Positions 16,411-25,098 of a stretch of DNA of 64,000 nt are shown one piece after another. How positions within the stretch are numbered: position 1 is the stretch's first letter; each line of letters begins with the position of its first letter. The DNA lies in assembly GCA_963725175.1 (NCBI GenBank), contig CAVRXH010000006.1, positions 992,001 through 1,056,000 on the forward strand, in the 5' to 3' direction. This DNA is from DASUBV01 sp963725175 (lineage in GTDB: Bacteria; Actinomycetota; Actinomycetes; Streptosporangiales; Streptosporangiaceae). The notes beneath the pieces are model-generated. The model did no database searches, was not told the origin of the DNA, and was given only the letters and a program-made list of their open reading frames with translations. The position numbers were made by a program, and so were the translations under genes.

Positions 16411-16458
16411 GACGCCAGAGGGCGGCAGGCACTGTGGTGCCCGCCGCCCTCTGGCGTC
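16411..16458. terminator. Bidirectional hairpin terminator
   Basis: A perfect 16-bp stem (16411-16426 with 16443-16458, arm GACGCCAGAGGGCGGC) can be extended by an inner GGCA/TGCC pairing. It separates the convergent fadD and qcrB genes. Confidence 0.85.
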
Positions 16459-16484
16459 TGTTGCGGCCGCCCTGGGCCGGCTCG

Positions 16485-18158
16485 TCAGTGCTGGGAGCCA
16501 GACTCCCCCTCGGACGAGGACGAGGCCGAGGCGGGCGTGGTGTCGTGCCCGGACTCGATGGCGTGGCCATTGCCGTGGCCGTTGCCATGCCCGTTCGGGT
16601 GATCTTCCATCGGCACGCTCTCGGTGACGACCTTGTACAACCGCTCCCTGACCCGGCCGATCGCGCCCCGCATGCCGGGCGCGGGGACGTCGCCGTCCGC
16701 CTTGTCGGCGGATGGCAGCGCCGGGTAGGAGGTCCTGGCCGCCAGCACGGCGGCCTTCTCCTCGGAAACCGGCCTGGTCTCCTCGATGAACTCGCCGTTC
16801 GGGAGCTGCCTGATGATGCCGGTCTCCAGCCCGTGCACCAGCATGTGCTGGTCCTTGCGCTGCAGGCCGAGACAGATCCGCTTGGTCAGGATGTAGGCGA
16901 TGATCGGCCCGACCAGCCACATCACCCTGGCGATCTCGGTTGTCAGGTACAGCGAGATGTTGAAGTGGTCGGCGATCACGTCGTTGGCGCCCTCAGCCCA
17001 CAGGATGCCGTAGAAGGCGATCACCGCGACGCCGATGGCCGTCCTGGTCGGCGCGTTACGCGGCCGGTCGTTGATGTGGTGCTCGCGCCTGTCCCCGGTT
17101 ACCCACTGCTCGATGAACGGCCAGAACGCGGCCCCGGTGAAGATGATGCCGAGCGGCACCAGCGCCGGGATGAACACGTTGAACGCGAACGTATGCCCGA
17201 ACACCACCCACTGCCAGGCCGGGAACACGCGCAGCGCGCCTTCGAGCATGCCCATGTAGAAGTCGGGCTGCGAGCCCGCCGACATGGCCACCGGGTTGTA
17301 AGGACCGTACAGCCAGACCGGGTTGATCTGGGCGAAGGTGGCGGCCAGAGCCAGGGCGCCGAAGGTGAAGAAGAAGAACGCGCCGGTCTTGGCCATGAAG
17401 TACGGGTACATCGGGGCGCCGACCACGTTCTCGTTGGTCCGGCCCTTGCCCGGCATCTGGGTGTGCTTCTGGAACACCATGATGAACAGGTGCGCGGTGA
17501 TCAGCGCCAGGATCAGGCCGGGGATCACCAGCACGTGCAGGATGTACATCCGCGGGATGATGTCGTGGCCGGGGAACGGGCCGCCGAACACGAAGAACGC
17601 CAGGTAGGTCCCGACGATCGGGATGGACTGCATGACGCCCTCGAAGATCCGCAGTCCGGCGCCGGACAGCAGGTCGTCGGGGAGCGAGTAGCCGAACAGG
17701 CCCTCCAGCATGCCGAGGGTGAACAGCACGATGCCGATCAGCCAGTTCACCTCGCGCGGCTTGCGGTACGCGCCGGTGAAGAACACCCGGATCATGTGCG
17801 CCATGATCGCGGCCATGAAAAGGTCCGCGGCCCAGTGGTGGATCTGCCGCATGAGCAGGCCGCCGCGGATGTCGAAGCTGATGTTCAGCGTCGAGGCGTA
17901 GGCCTCGCTCATCCGCACGCCGTCCAGATTGTGGTACGACCCGTGGTAGATGACCGTGGACATGCTCGGCTCGAAGAACAGCGTCAGGAACGTGCCGGTC
18001 AGCAGGAGGATGATGAACGAGTAGAGCGCGATCTCGCCGAGCAGGAAGGACCAGTGGTCGGGGAAGACCTTGCGCAGGAAAACGCGCACTCCCCTGGCAC
18101 CGTGCAGCCTGTCGTCCAGGAAGCTGCCGACTCCGGTCAGCGCCCTGTTGGTGGTCAT
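16485..18158 (-). CDS. qcrB: Cytochrome bc1 complex cytochrome b subunit
   Basis: ATG 18158 overlaps the qcrA stop as ATGA and gives 557 residues. The N-terminal core has the transmembrane helices and histidines of cytochrome b (RQIHHWAADLFMAAIMAHMIRV region, ending in HTFAFNVFIPAL). It binds the two b hemes of the quinol:cytochrome c oxidoreductase that, in actinobacteria, forms a supercomplex with the aa3 oxidase encoded nearby. The cytosolic C-terminal extension typical of actinobacteria is present and ends in an unusual His/Gly/Asn-rich tail (NGHGNGHGNGH). It is the last gene of ctaE-qcrC-qcrA-qcrB. Confidence 0.96.
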   Translation of the reverse strand: MTTNRALTGVGSFLDDRLHGARGVRVFLRKVFPDHWSFLLGEIALYSFIILLLTGTFLTLFFEPSMSTVIYHGSYHNLDGVRMSEAYASTLNISFDIRGGLLMRQIHHWAADLFMAAIMAHMIRVFFTGAYRKPREVNWLIGIVLFTLGMLEGLFGYSLPDDLLSGAGLRIFEGVMQSIPIVGTYLAFFVFGGPFPGHDIIPRMYILHVLVIPGLILALITAHLFIMVFQKHTQMPGKGRTNENVVGAPMYPYFMAKTGAFFFFTFGALALAATFAQINPVWLYGPYNPVAMSAGSQPDFYMGMLEGALRVFPAWQWVVFGHTFAFNVFIPALVPLGIIFTGAAFWPFIEQWVTGDRREHHINDRPRNAPTRTAIGVAVIAFYGILWAEGANDVIADHFNISLYLTTEIARVMWLVGPIIAYILTKRICLGLQRKDQHMLVHGLETGIIRQLPNGEFIEETRPVSEEKAAVLAARTSYPALPSADKADGDVPAPGMRGAIGRVRERLYKVVTESVPMEDHPNGHGNGHGNGHAIESGHDTTPASASSSSEGESGSQH

Positions 18159-19276
18159 GACCGCTCCCAGTAGCTCGGGCCGACTGGCTCGTGATAGTCG
18201 CTCGCGGCGACCAGGTAGCCCTGCGCGTCGGTGGTAAGGGGAAGCTGCGGCAGCGGCCGGGTGGCCGGGCCGAAGAGCACCTTCGCACCGTGCGCCGCGT
18301 CGAACGTCGACTGATGGCACGGGCAGAGGATGTGGTGCGTGGTCTGCTCGTACAGGGCCGCCGGGCAGCCGAGGTGAGTGCAGATCTTGGAGTAGGCGAC
18401 GATGTCGTTGACCGTCCAGTTCATGACCGTCGGCGCACCGAGCTCGCCTGGCCGGAACTTGATCAGCGTGGTGACCGCCTTGGCCAGCGCGTCGTCGTCG
18501 TCCTCGTAACCCTGCGGGATGACGCTCAGCGATGCGCCCGGCGAGCTGAAGTCGGCCGGGGTGAGCGGGCGGCCGGTGCTGTAGACGACCAGCCGGGTGC
18601 CCCGCTTCCAGACCGTGAACTCCAGGCTCTTGCGGGGCAGCGGGCCCATGTCACGCAGCAGCACCACCGGGGCGAGCGCCACCGGCACGGTGGCCGCGAT
18701 CAGCGTCCTGCGGATCAGCGGGCGCTTGACGAACTGGCTGGTCTCCGCGCCCTCCTCGAAGGTCTCCGCGAACGCCGCCCGGTTCTCGTCGGTCGACCGC
18801 AGCGGGTGCCGCTCCTCGGTCATCTCCACGTGCGGCATCAGGTGCCTGACCCAGATGGTCGCGCCGACTCCCATGGCCAGGAACGCGACGGCCATGGTGG
18901 TGCCGAGGGCCAGGTTGGAGTGCAGCACGTTATTGACCGAGTGCACCTGGAAGATCACGTAGGCGGCGATGAAGCCGATGCCCGCGAGCATGGCGAGGAG
19001 GAAGCAGGCCGCGACGACCTTCTCCACCCGCTTGGCCCGGTCGAGATCCTCCACGTCGGCCGGCAGCTCGCGGACCGGAGCCCGCTTCGCCTCTTCTTCC
19101 TGGTCGGCGGAGAGCATCGTGCGGGACTGCGCCGGGGCCGGCGTGCCGATCACCCGGCGCGGGCCGCGCGGACCCTCCGCCTGCCCGGCGTCCCCGCCGC
19201 TCGCGGCGAGGTCGGCCATCAGGTCATCGCCCTGCCGGGACTCGCCTGGCTGTCCGGGGGCGTTCGATTCACTCAT
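18155..19276 (-). CDS. qcrA: Cytochrome bc1 complex Rieske iron-sulfur subunit
   Basis: This 373-residue protein has a long charged N-terminus, three predicted membrane helices (about 85-190, as in other actinobacterial QcrA) and a C-terminal Rieske domain. The domain carries both cluster-binding boxes, CTHLGC and CPCHQSTF, and the disulfide cysteines within them. It relays electrons from quinol to the diheme cytochrome QcrC. It overlaps qcrC by 8 bases upstream and qcrB by 4 bases downstream, so translation of the three is coupled. Confidence 0.96.
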   Translation of the reverse strand: MSESNAPGQPGESRQGDDLMADLAASGGDAGQAEGPRGPRRVIGTPAPAQSRTMLSADQEEEAKRAPVRELPADVEDLDRAKRVEKVVAACFLLAMLAGIGFIAAYVIFQVHSVNNVLHSNLALGTTMAVAFLAMGVGATIWVRHLMPHVEMTEERHPLRSTDENRAAFAETFEEGAETSQFVKRPLIRRTLIAATVPVALAPVVLLRDMGPLPRKSLEFTVWKRGTRLVVYSTGRPLTPADFSSPGASLSVIPQGYEDDDDALAKAVTTLIKFRPGELGAPTVMNWTVNDIVAYSKICTHLGCPAALYEQTTHHILCPCHQSTFDAAHGAKVLFGPATRPLPQLPLTTDAQGYLVAASDYHEPVGPSYWERS

Positions 19277-20087
19277 CAGTAGTTGACTTCCCGTGCTTCG
19301 CAGTGATCCAGAGAGCCGCCAGGACCATGAACAGCAGCAGGCCGAGGAAGGCCACCAGGCCCTCGGTCACCGGGCCGACCCGGCCCAGGCTGAACCCGCC
19401 AGGGTTGGCGAGCTGCCGCGTGCTCGTAACGTAGGCGATGATGTCGCGCTTCTGGCCGGGCGTGATGGTGTTGTTGTTGAACACCGGCATCGCCTCGGGG
19501 CCGGTCAGCATCGCCTCAAAGATCTGAGTCGGGGTGGACTGCGTCAGCGGGGGCGCGAACTTGCCGTAGGTCAGCGCGCCGCCGGCGCCGTCGAAGTTGT
19601 GGCACTGAGAGCAGTTGGCCACGAAGAGCTGCTGCCCGAGCCCGATGTCCGCGCCCTGGGTGCTCACCTCGGCCGCCGACGGCATGGCCGGCCCGCCGCC
19701 CAGCGAGGAGATGTAGGCCGCGACCGCGTGGGTCTGCGTGGTGTTCAGCCGGGGCGGCTTGCGCGGGTTCTCCGCGCCGAGTTCGGCAGCGGGCATCCGG
19801 CCGGTGCTCACCTGGAAGTCGACGGCGGCCGAGCCGACGCCGATCAGGCCGGGAGCGACCCCGGGAGTGCCCTGCGCGGCCATGCCGTGGCAGGTCGCGC
19901 AGTCCTGCAGGAAGATGGTCCGCCCGGCACTGATCTGCGCCTCGTTGCGAGGCGCCGGAGGCGCGGCCGAGGCCGCCGTGCCGGCTCCGGTGATGGACGC
20001 GTAGACGGCGCCCACCAGCAGGAGACCGAGCAGGAGGATGGCGTAGCCCGCCGCCGGGTGCCGCCGCCTTGAGGTGATCCAGGTCAC
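19269..20087 (-). CDS. qcrC: Diheme cytochrome c subunit of the bc1 complex
   Basis: The 272-residue protein has an N-terminal membrane anchor (AGYAILLLGLLLVGAVYAS), two c-type heme sites CATCH (63-67) and CSQCH (159-163), and a C-terminal transmembrane helix (LVAFLGLLLFMVLAALWI). It replaces soluble cytochrome c as the electron wire from bc1 to cytochrome aa3. It lies 20 bases downstream of ctaE and overlaps qcrA, consistent with one oxidase/reductase operon. Confidence 0.96.
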   Translation of the reverse strand: MTWITSRRRHPAAGYAILLLGLLLVGAVYASITGAGTAASAAPPAPRNEAQISAGRTIFLQDCATCHGMAAQGTPGVAPGLIGVGSAAVDFQVSTGRMPAAELGAENPRKPPRLNTTQTHAVAAYISSLGGGPAMPSAAEVSTQGADIGLGQQLFVANCSQCHNFDGAGGALTYGKFAPPLTQSTPTQIFEAMLTGPEAMPVFNNNTITPGQKRDIIAYVTSTRQLANPGGFSLGRVGPVTEGLVAFLGLLLFMVLAALWITAKHGKSTTDE

Positions 20088-20107
20088 AGCTTTCCCCAGT
20101 CCCCGGG

Positions 20108-20746
20108 TTAGTGGATCAGGTAGATGGTGGTGAACAGGCCGATCCAGACCACGTCAACGAAGTGCCAGTAGTACGACACGACGATGGCGCTGACCTGCTG
20201 CTCATGGGTGAACTTCTTGGCGGCGAACGTCCTGCCGAGCAGGAACAGGAACGCGATCAGGCCGCCCGTCACGTGCAGCCCGTGGAAGCCGGTGGTCAGG
20301 TAGAAGACCGACCCGTAGTTGGTGTGCGAGAGGGTCACGTCCTGATTCCGGATCAGGTCGAGGTACTCGTAGCCCTGGCCGCAGACGAAGTACAGGCCCA
20401 TCAGGAAGGACAGCACGTACCACTCGCGCAGTCCCCACTTCGCCACGTTCCAGATCCGGCCGAGGCGGCGGATCTGGCCGCGCTCCACCGCGAACACCCC
20501 GAGCTGGCAGGTGACGCTGGAGAGCAGCAGCACGATGGTGTTCGCGGTGGCGAGCGGCAGGTCGAGGTGCGCCATCGGCCAGTGCTTGCCCATGCCCTTA
20601 TCCACCGCGCGGACGGTGAAGTACATGGCGAATAGGCCCGCGAAGAACATGAGCTCGGAGGACAACCAGACGATCGTCCCCACGCTGACGAGGTTCGGCC
20701 GGCTCGCGGGAGTGCGCGGGACCACCTCAGTAGTTGCTGTCGCCAC
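20108..20746 (-). CDS. ctaE: Cytochrome c oxidase (aa3) subunit III
   Basis: GTG 20746 gives 212 residues with the five- to six-helix pattern of subunit III, including GTIVWLSSELMFFAGLFAMYF, the ESV-like acidic site in SSELMFF, GFHGLHVTGG and YYWHFVDVVWIGLF. It is the first gene of the ctaE-qcrCAB operon. The sequence just upstream has TAATAAT ending 6 bases from the GTG, so the mRNA is probably leaderless. No Shine-Dalgarno sequence is visible, which agrees. Confidence 0.94.
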   Translation of the reverse strand: MATATTEVVPRTPASRPNLVSVGTIVWLSSELMFFAGLFAMYFTVRAVDKGMGKHWPMAHLDLPLATANTIVLLLSSVTCQLGVFAVERGQIRRLGRIWNVAKWGLREWYVLSFLMGLYFVCGQGYEYLDLIRNQDVTLSHTNYGSVFYLTTGFHGLHVTGGLIAFLFLLGRTFAAKKFTHEQQVSAIVVSYYWHFVDVVWIGLFTTIYLIH

Positions 20747-20752
20747 GGGGCC

Positions 20753-20759
20753 ATTATTA
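20753..20759 (-). promoter_or_regulatory. Leaderless -10 element for ctaE-qcrCAB
   Basis: TAATAAT on the minus strand ends 6 bases before the GTG of ctaE, the spacing of a -10 box for transcription starting at the initiation codon. No -35 match was obvious. Confidence 0.5.
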
Positions 20760-20800
20760 CGACACCGCGTAGGTCTTCGTGCCCCGACCCCCCGGGTCGG

Positions 20801-20806
20801 TAGCAT
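20801..20806 (+). promoter_or_regulatory. Leaderless -10 element for the receiver-like gene
   Basis: TAGCAT fits the TANNNT consensus and lies 8 bases before the ATG at 20815, which has no Shine-Dalgarno sequence. It points to leaderless transcription diverging from ctaE. Confidence 0.45.
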
Positions 20807-20814
20807 CCAGTTCC

Positions 20815-21216
20815 ATGAAGGTCGTTGTGTATAGCCACGATGCGGACGTCCGAGCCAGAATCAGGCTCGCGATCGGCCGCCGTCCCGCCGCTGATGTCCC
20901 CGAGGCCGAGATCATCGAGGTCGCCACGCAGCCCGCGCTGATCCGCCTGCTCGACGCGGGCGGGGCCGACGTGATGGTCCTTGACGGGGAGGCCCAGCCC
21001 GCGGGCGGGATGGGCATTTGCCGCCAGGCCAAGGACGAGGTCTACAACTGCCCGCCGGTCCTGCTGGTCGTCGGCCGGGCCGACGACGGCTGGCTGGCCA
21101 CCTGGTCCCGCGCCGACGCCGTTGTCAGCAACCCACTTGACCCGGTGGCGCTGGCCAGGGAGCTGGCCGGCCTGATGCGCGAGCGCGCCGCGGGCACGCC
21201 GGCCACCAGGGCCTGA
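20815..21216 (+). CDS. Orphan receiver-like (pseudo-receiver) protein
   Basis: The 133 residues follow the CheY-like alpha/beta pattern: MKVVVYSHDADVRARI, an Asp-containing third strand (VMVLDGEAQPAGG) and a terminal VVSNPLDPVALARELAGL helix. At the position of the invariant Lys of the K-P motif there is Asn (SNP), and only one acidic residue is evident in the first loop. It probably does not undergo normal phosphotransfer switching. No output domain or kinase is attached. It is 7 bases upstream of trpD and likely cotranscribed. Similar stand-alone proteins occupy this place in related genomes. Confidence 0.72.
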   Translation: MKVVVYSHDADVRARIRLAIGRRPAADVPEAEIIEVATQPALIRLLDAGGADVMVLDGEAQPAGGMGICRQAKDEVYNCPPVLLVVGRADDGWLATWSRADAVVSNPLDPVALARELAGLMRERAAGTPATRA

Positions 21217-21223
21217 CGCGGCT

Positions 21224-22282
21224 ATGGACGCGCGGACGAGCTGGCCGGGGCTGATCGGGGCGCTGATCAAGGGCGAGTCCCTCACCGCCGAGGAGGCCGC
21301 CTGGGCGATGGGCGAGATCATGGACGGCGCCGCCACGCCGACCCAGATCGCCGGCTTCGTGGTCGCGCTGCGGGCCAAGGGCGAGAGTGTGACCGAAGTC
21401 ACTAGCCTGGCCAGGGTGATGCTCGCGCACGCCGCGCCGATCTCGGTGCCCGGCCGGATCACCGACCTGGTCGGCACCGGCGGGGACCGCGCGCACACCG
21501 TGAACTTCTCGACCATGGGCACCATCGCCGCCGCGGCGGCCGGGGCGCGCATGGTCAAGCACGGCAACCGGGCCGCCTCCTCGTCCTGCGGGACCGCCGA
21601 CGTGCTGGAGGCGCTCGGCGTGGTGATCGACCTGCCACCGGAGGCGACCGTGCGGCTGGCGCAGGAGGTGGGCGCGGCGTTCCTGTTCGCCCCGCTGTAC
21701 CACCCGGCCCTGCGGCATGCCTCGGTCTCCCGCCGCGAGCTAGGCGTGCCCACGGTGTTCAACCTCCTCGGCCCGCTCGCCAACCCGGCCAGGCCCGCCG
21801 CGCTGGCGGTCGGCGTCGCCGACCCGAGGCTGGCGCCGATCCTGGCCGGGGTGCTGGCCACCCGGGGCAACTCGGCGCTGGTGGTGCACGGCGACGACGG
21901 CCTCGACGAACTGACCACGACCGCGCCGTCCACCGTCTGGGTAGTGCACGGCGGCACGGTCAGCGAGACCCGCTTCGACCCGGCCAGCCTGGGCATCCCC
22001 AGGTCCGCCCCGGCGGACCTGACCGGCGGTGACCCGGCGGTCAACGCCGCCGTGGTGCGCGCGTTCGTCGGCGGGACGCCCGGGCCGGTGCGGGAGACCG
22101 CGCTGCTGAACGCGGCCACAGCGCTGGCCGCCGAGGCCGGCGTGTCCGGCCCGGATGAGCTGCCCGCCGCGCTGGCCGACGGGTACGCCCGCGCGGCGCA
22201 GGCGGTGGACTCCGGCGCCGCCGCCGACCTGCTGGTCCGCTGGGCGGAAACCAGCCGCCGCCTCGCCACCGGCCGGGACTAA
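21224..22282 (+). CDS. trpD: Anthranilate phosphoribosyltransferase
   Basis: This 352-residue enzyme carries the PRPP-binding signature GTGGD (in DLVGTGGDRAHTVNFST), the KHGNRAASSSCGTADVLEALG segment and the FNLLGPLANPA motif. It transfers phosphoribose from PRPP to anthranilate in tryptophan synthesis. It is separated from the other trp genes, as is usual in actinomycetes, and is the second gene after the receiver-like protein. No attenuator or leader peptide is seen. Confidence 0.95.
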   Translation: MDARTSWPGLIGALIKGESLTAEEAAWAMGEIMDGAATPTQIAGFVVALRAKGESVTEVTSLARVMLAHAAPISVPGRITDLVGTGGDRAHTVNFSTMGTIAAAAAGARMVKHGNRAASSSCGTADVLEALGVVIDLPPEATVRLAQEVGAAFLFAPLYHPALRHASVSRRELGVPTVFNLLGPLANPARPAALAVGVADPRLAPILAGVLATRGNSALVVHGDDGLDELTTTAPSTVWVVHGGTVSETRFDPASLGIPRSAPADLTGGDPAVNAAVVRAFVGGTPGPVRETALLNAATALAAEAGVSGPDELPAALADGYARAAQAVDSGAAADLLVRWAETSRRLATGRD

Positions 22283-22386
22283 CCCCGCCCCCGCCATCCC
22301 CGCTAGCGGCCCGCGACGTTAGTCGGGTACGCCGGGACTAGTCCGGGCGCAGGAGGCCAGCTAACACTGCCGGGGCGGTGGGCGGG

Positions 22387-22674
22387 CTAATCCTGCTCGG
22401 GGTAGCCGATGGCGAAGGCGGCTTCGAGGTCGTGCCGCGAGTAGGTGCGGAACGCGATGTGCGTCTCGGTGTGGGTGACGCCATCGACCTTGTTCAGCGA
22501 GCCGGGGATCACGTCGCCAAGCTCGTCGTGCTGGCGGACCCTGACCAGCGCGACGAGGTCGAACTCGCCGGTCACCGAGTACACCTCGCTGACTGCCGGG
22601 AGCTGGGCGATCTTCTCAGCCGTCTCCGGAATGCGCGCGACATCGGCCTTGATCAGGACGATAGCGGTGACCAC
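22387..22674 (-). CDS. Stand-alone Lrp/AsnC effector (RAM) domain protein
   Basis: GTG 22674 has AGGAGG five bases upstream and gives 95 residues. The sequence (MVTAIVLIKADVARIPETAE, VSEVYSVTGEFDLVALVRV, GVTHTETHIAF) is a complete RAM ligand-binding/oligomerisation domain with no helix-turn-helix. Such proteins bind amino acids or assemble with full-length Lrp proteins. The start overlaps the end of the DnaQ-like exonuclease gene by about 20 bases, implying coupled expression. Confidence 0.88.
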   Translation of the reverse strand: MVTAIVLIKADVARIPETAEKIAQLPAVSEVYSVTGEFDLVALVRVRQHDELGDVIPGSLNKVDGVTHTETHIAFRTYSRHDLEAAFAIGYPEQD

Positions 22675-23562
22675 GGTCGCCTCCTGGGCTCGCCGGGAAC
22701 CCGTGCCCCGGCCGCGGCAGTAGCGTACAGCGGCAGCCCGCGCAGGCCGGGACTGAGCGGCTGAGTAGCGGCCGGCAGGACGACGGGCGAGCCGCTGGCG
22801 GGCAGGTGGCCGGCGGGGAGCAGGCCGTACTCGGCCCGCATTTCGGGTGAGCCAGGTAGCTCGGACTCCCCTAGCAGGCCGGCCGCCCGGCGGGCCGCGA
22901 GCTCGCCGAGCAGGCCGAGCAGGACGTCGACGGTGGCCCTGGCATCGGCCAGCGCCCGGTGGCAGGGGTGCGTGGCCGCGCCGAAGTAGCCGGCCAGGGT
23001 GGCGAGCTTGCAGTCGGGCACCTGCTCACCGTCTAGCACGAGGCGGGCCAGCACCGCGGTGTCCAGCACGGTGGCGGCCGGCCAGGACAGGCCGCTAGCG
23101 AGGCTGCCGCCGGACAGGAAGGCCAGGTCGAACGGGGCGTGGTGGGCGACAAGCACCGCGCCCTCGGCGAAGGCGAGGAACGCGGCGAGCGCGGCGGCCG
23201 CGCGCGGGGCGGGGCGAACCAGCTCGTCGGTGATCCCGGTCAGCTCGCTGATGTCGGGCGGCACCGGCACGCCTGGGTTGACCAGGGAGAAAAACTCCCC
23301 CGTCACCCGCGAGCCGGCGCAGCCGGACGGCGCCGATCTCGATGATCGTGGCCTCCTGCGGCAGCAGGCCGGTCGTCTCGACATCCACGATGACCGCGGG
23401 GACATCCTCGGGCAGCCCTGCCCGGCGCCCGCTCCACGGCGGGCCGGCCGGCCGAACGGCGGCCAGATTATGCCCGTCCGGAATATGCCCGTCCGGGGGA
23501 TGATGACCGTTACCGCGGGTGCCGGAGATTTGGCTCTGCGGGATTTCCAGCGATCCGGTCAC
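22653..23562 (-). CDS. DEDDh 3'-5' exonuclease, DnaQ/PolC-epsilon type (one-base frameshift as written)
   Basis: Two frames together encode a complete DEDDh exonuclease. ExoI (DVETTG) and the IIEIGAVRLR strand are in one frame. GEFFSLVNPG, ELTGITDELV, ExoII (AHHAPFDLAFL) and ExoIII (HRALADA) are in the next. One surplus C at about 23316-23317 (CGCCGGC) accounts for the shift; removing it gives 302 residues reading VRLRGSRVTGEFF. The likely start is GTG 23562. The enzyme would degrade DNA or RNA 3' ends in proofreading or repair. Given six similar breaks in this window, an assembly indel is more likely than a true pseudogene. Confidence 0.8.
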
Positions 23563-23883
23563 GCCTTCACCGTAGGCCGGGGCACTGACAGCCTCGCCGC
23601 CCGCGTCACACCGCCTTCGTGCCGTCACGCAGGGCAGTCGGCGGTGCCGCGCGGCCGGCGGGATGAGATTCGTAATGCCATCGTTATCGCACCCGGCCGC
23701 GAATACTTGATCCACGGGAAGTTACGAACCGGTTGAATACACCATTGCAGGTTCACTAGTCTCAGCCCCGGGCCGTCTCGCTCATCAGCCGCCCAGCAGG
23801 GCGGCGGCGACCGGCCGTGCCGAGTCTCCGCACATCGGGCCGGGTGGACTTCCCCGGCAGCGGGAGAAGGAGCTGTCACGCCG
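23563..23883. other. Divergent intergenic region upstream of the NlpC/P60 gene
   Basis: About 320 bases without a convincing gene. A less GC-rich stretch (about 23690-23760) contains TTGATCC and TTGAATA-like elements and probably holds the promoters. I looked for a c-di-AMP (ydaO-type) riboswitch, common before such hydrolases, and could not match its conserved core. AAGGAG near 23866 probably serves the GTG at 23884. Confidence 0.45.
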
Positions 23884-25024
23884 GTGCATACGCCGCCAGA
23901 GGATCGCCGGGACCAGGCCGGAGCGCCGCGGCCAGACGGCGCGCCCGGCCGCAGCCACGCACCGCGGCTTAGCGGCGCCCCCGCCTGGACCAGGTGGCGC
24001 GCCGGCCGCCGGGGACTGAGCGCGCGACTGCGGTACCCCGCCACGGCGGCGGTCACCGCCACCCTGGCCGCGCTCGGCATGCTGGTCTCCACCGGCGGCG
24101 TCGCGGTGGCCCGCCCGCAGCTCACTGTCGCCCAGGTGCAGAAGAAGCTGAGCGAGCTCTACACCCAGGCCGACAAGCTGGACCAGCAGCTCGACCAGGC
24201 CAAGCAGGAGCTGCAGCTCGGCCAACCAGCGGCTCAAGATCGTGAACAGGGAGGCCGCGAGGTACTCCAAGCAGTTCGCGGGGCTGCGCACCGAGGTGGG
24301 CCGGATCGCGGCGCAGGACTATGAGCAGGGCGCCATGAACTCCTCGATGGTGCTGCTCACCTCGGGCAACCCGCAGCAGGTCCTGGACCAGTCCTCGATC
24401 CTGCTGGAGCTGTCCTCCGCGAACGCGGCCGAGATGGACCAGTTCATCGCGGCGGCCAAGGCACTGACCAGCGCCCAGCAGGCGGCCCTGCACACCAGGG
24501 AGGGCATCGCCAAGCTCAAGGCCAGCCTCACCAAGCGGAAGGCGGCCCTGGAAGCGCTGATCACCAAGGAGAAGGCGCTGCTCAACCAGCTCACTCCCCC
24601 GGAGCGGGTCGGCACCGGGCCTGGCGGCGGCGGTGGCGGCGGCGGTCACTACCACGGCCCCACGGGCAGCCAGGCGGACAAGGCCGTGGAGTTCGCCTAT
24701 GACCAGCTCGGCTGCCCGTACGTCTACGGCGGCACCGGCCCCTGCAACTCCGGGTTCGACTGCTCGGGCCTGATGATGGCGGCCTGGGCCTACGCGGGCA
24801 TCTCCATCCCGCGCACGAGCTACGAGCAGATGAGCGGCCTGCAGAGCGTCTCTACCTCCGACCTGGAGCCCGGCGACATCCTCGGCTTCGCCGGCAACTC
24901 GCATGTCGGCATGTACGTCGGCGGCGGGTACCTGATAGACGCCCCGCATACCGGCGCGGACGTCGAGAAGGTCAAGCTGTCCGGCTGGTACTCCGAGGAG
25001 CTGGACGGGGCCGTCGTCCCGTAG
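23884..25024 (+). CDS. NlpC/P60 peptidoglycan endopeptidase (one-base frameshift as written)
   Basis: The 5' frame encodes a signal/anchor segment (YPATAAVTATLAALGMLVST) and the start of a coiled coil (VQKKLSELYTQADKLDQQLD). The 3' frame continues the coiled coil (NREAARYSKQF), a Gly-rich linker and an NlpC/P60 domain with the catalytic Cys in GFDCSGLMMAAW and His in GNSHVGMYVGGG. A surplus G at 24220-24221 (CTCGGCC) causes the break; removing it gives LQLANQRLKIVNREA and 379 residues. The enzyme would cleave peptide stems (D-Glu-meso-Dpm bond) in cell separation. The intact domains suggest a sequence error. Confidence 0.88.
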
Positions 25025-25098
25025 CGCCCGCGGGCCGGCCCGGCGGGCCGGTAGGCTCGCTTACCTTGCCGGCCCAGGCCCGGCCGCACGGGAGAGCA

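Noticed and set aside
20401..22269. Very long minus-strand open frame opposite trpD, the receiver-like gene and part of ctaE
   Set aside because: It is antisense to three convincing genes, is Ala/Ser/Arg-rich low-complexity and shows no domain; typical high-GC shadow.
23690..23883. c-di-AMP riboswitch before the NlpC/P60 gene
   Set aside because: Such elements are common before these hydrolases, but I could not match the conserved core segments; covariance-model search would decide.
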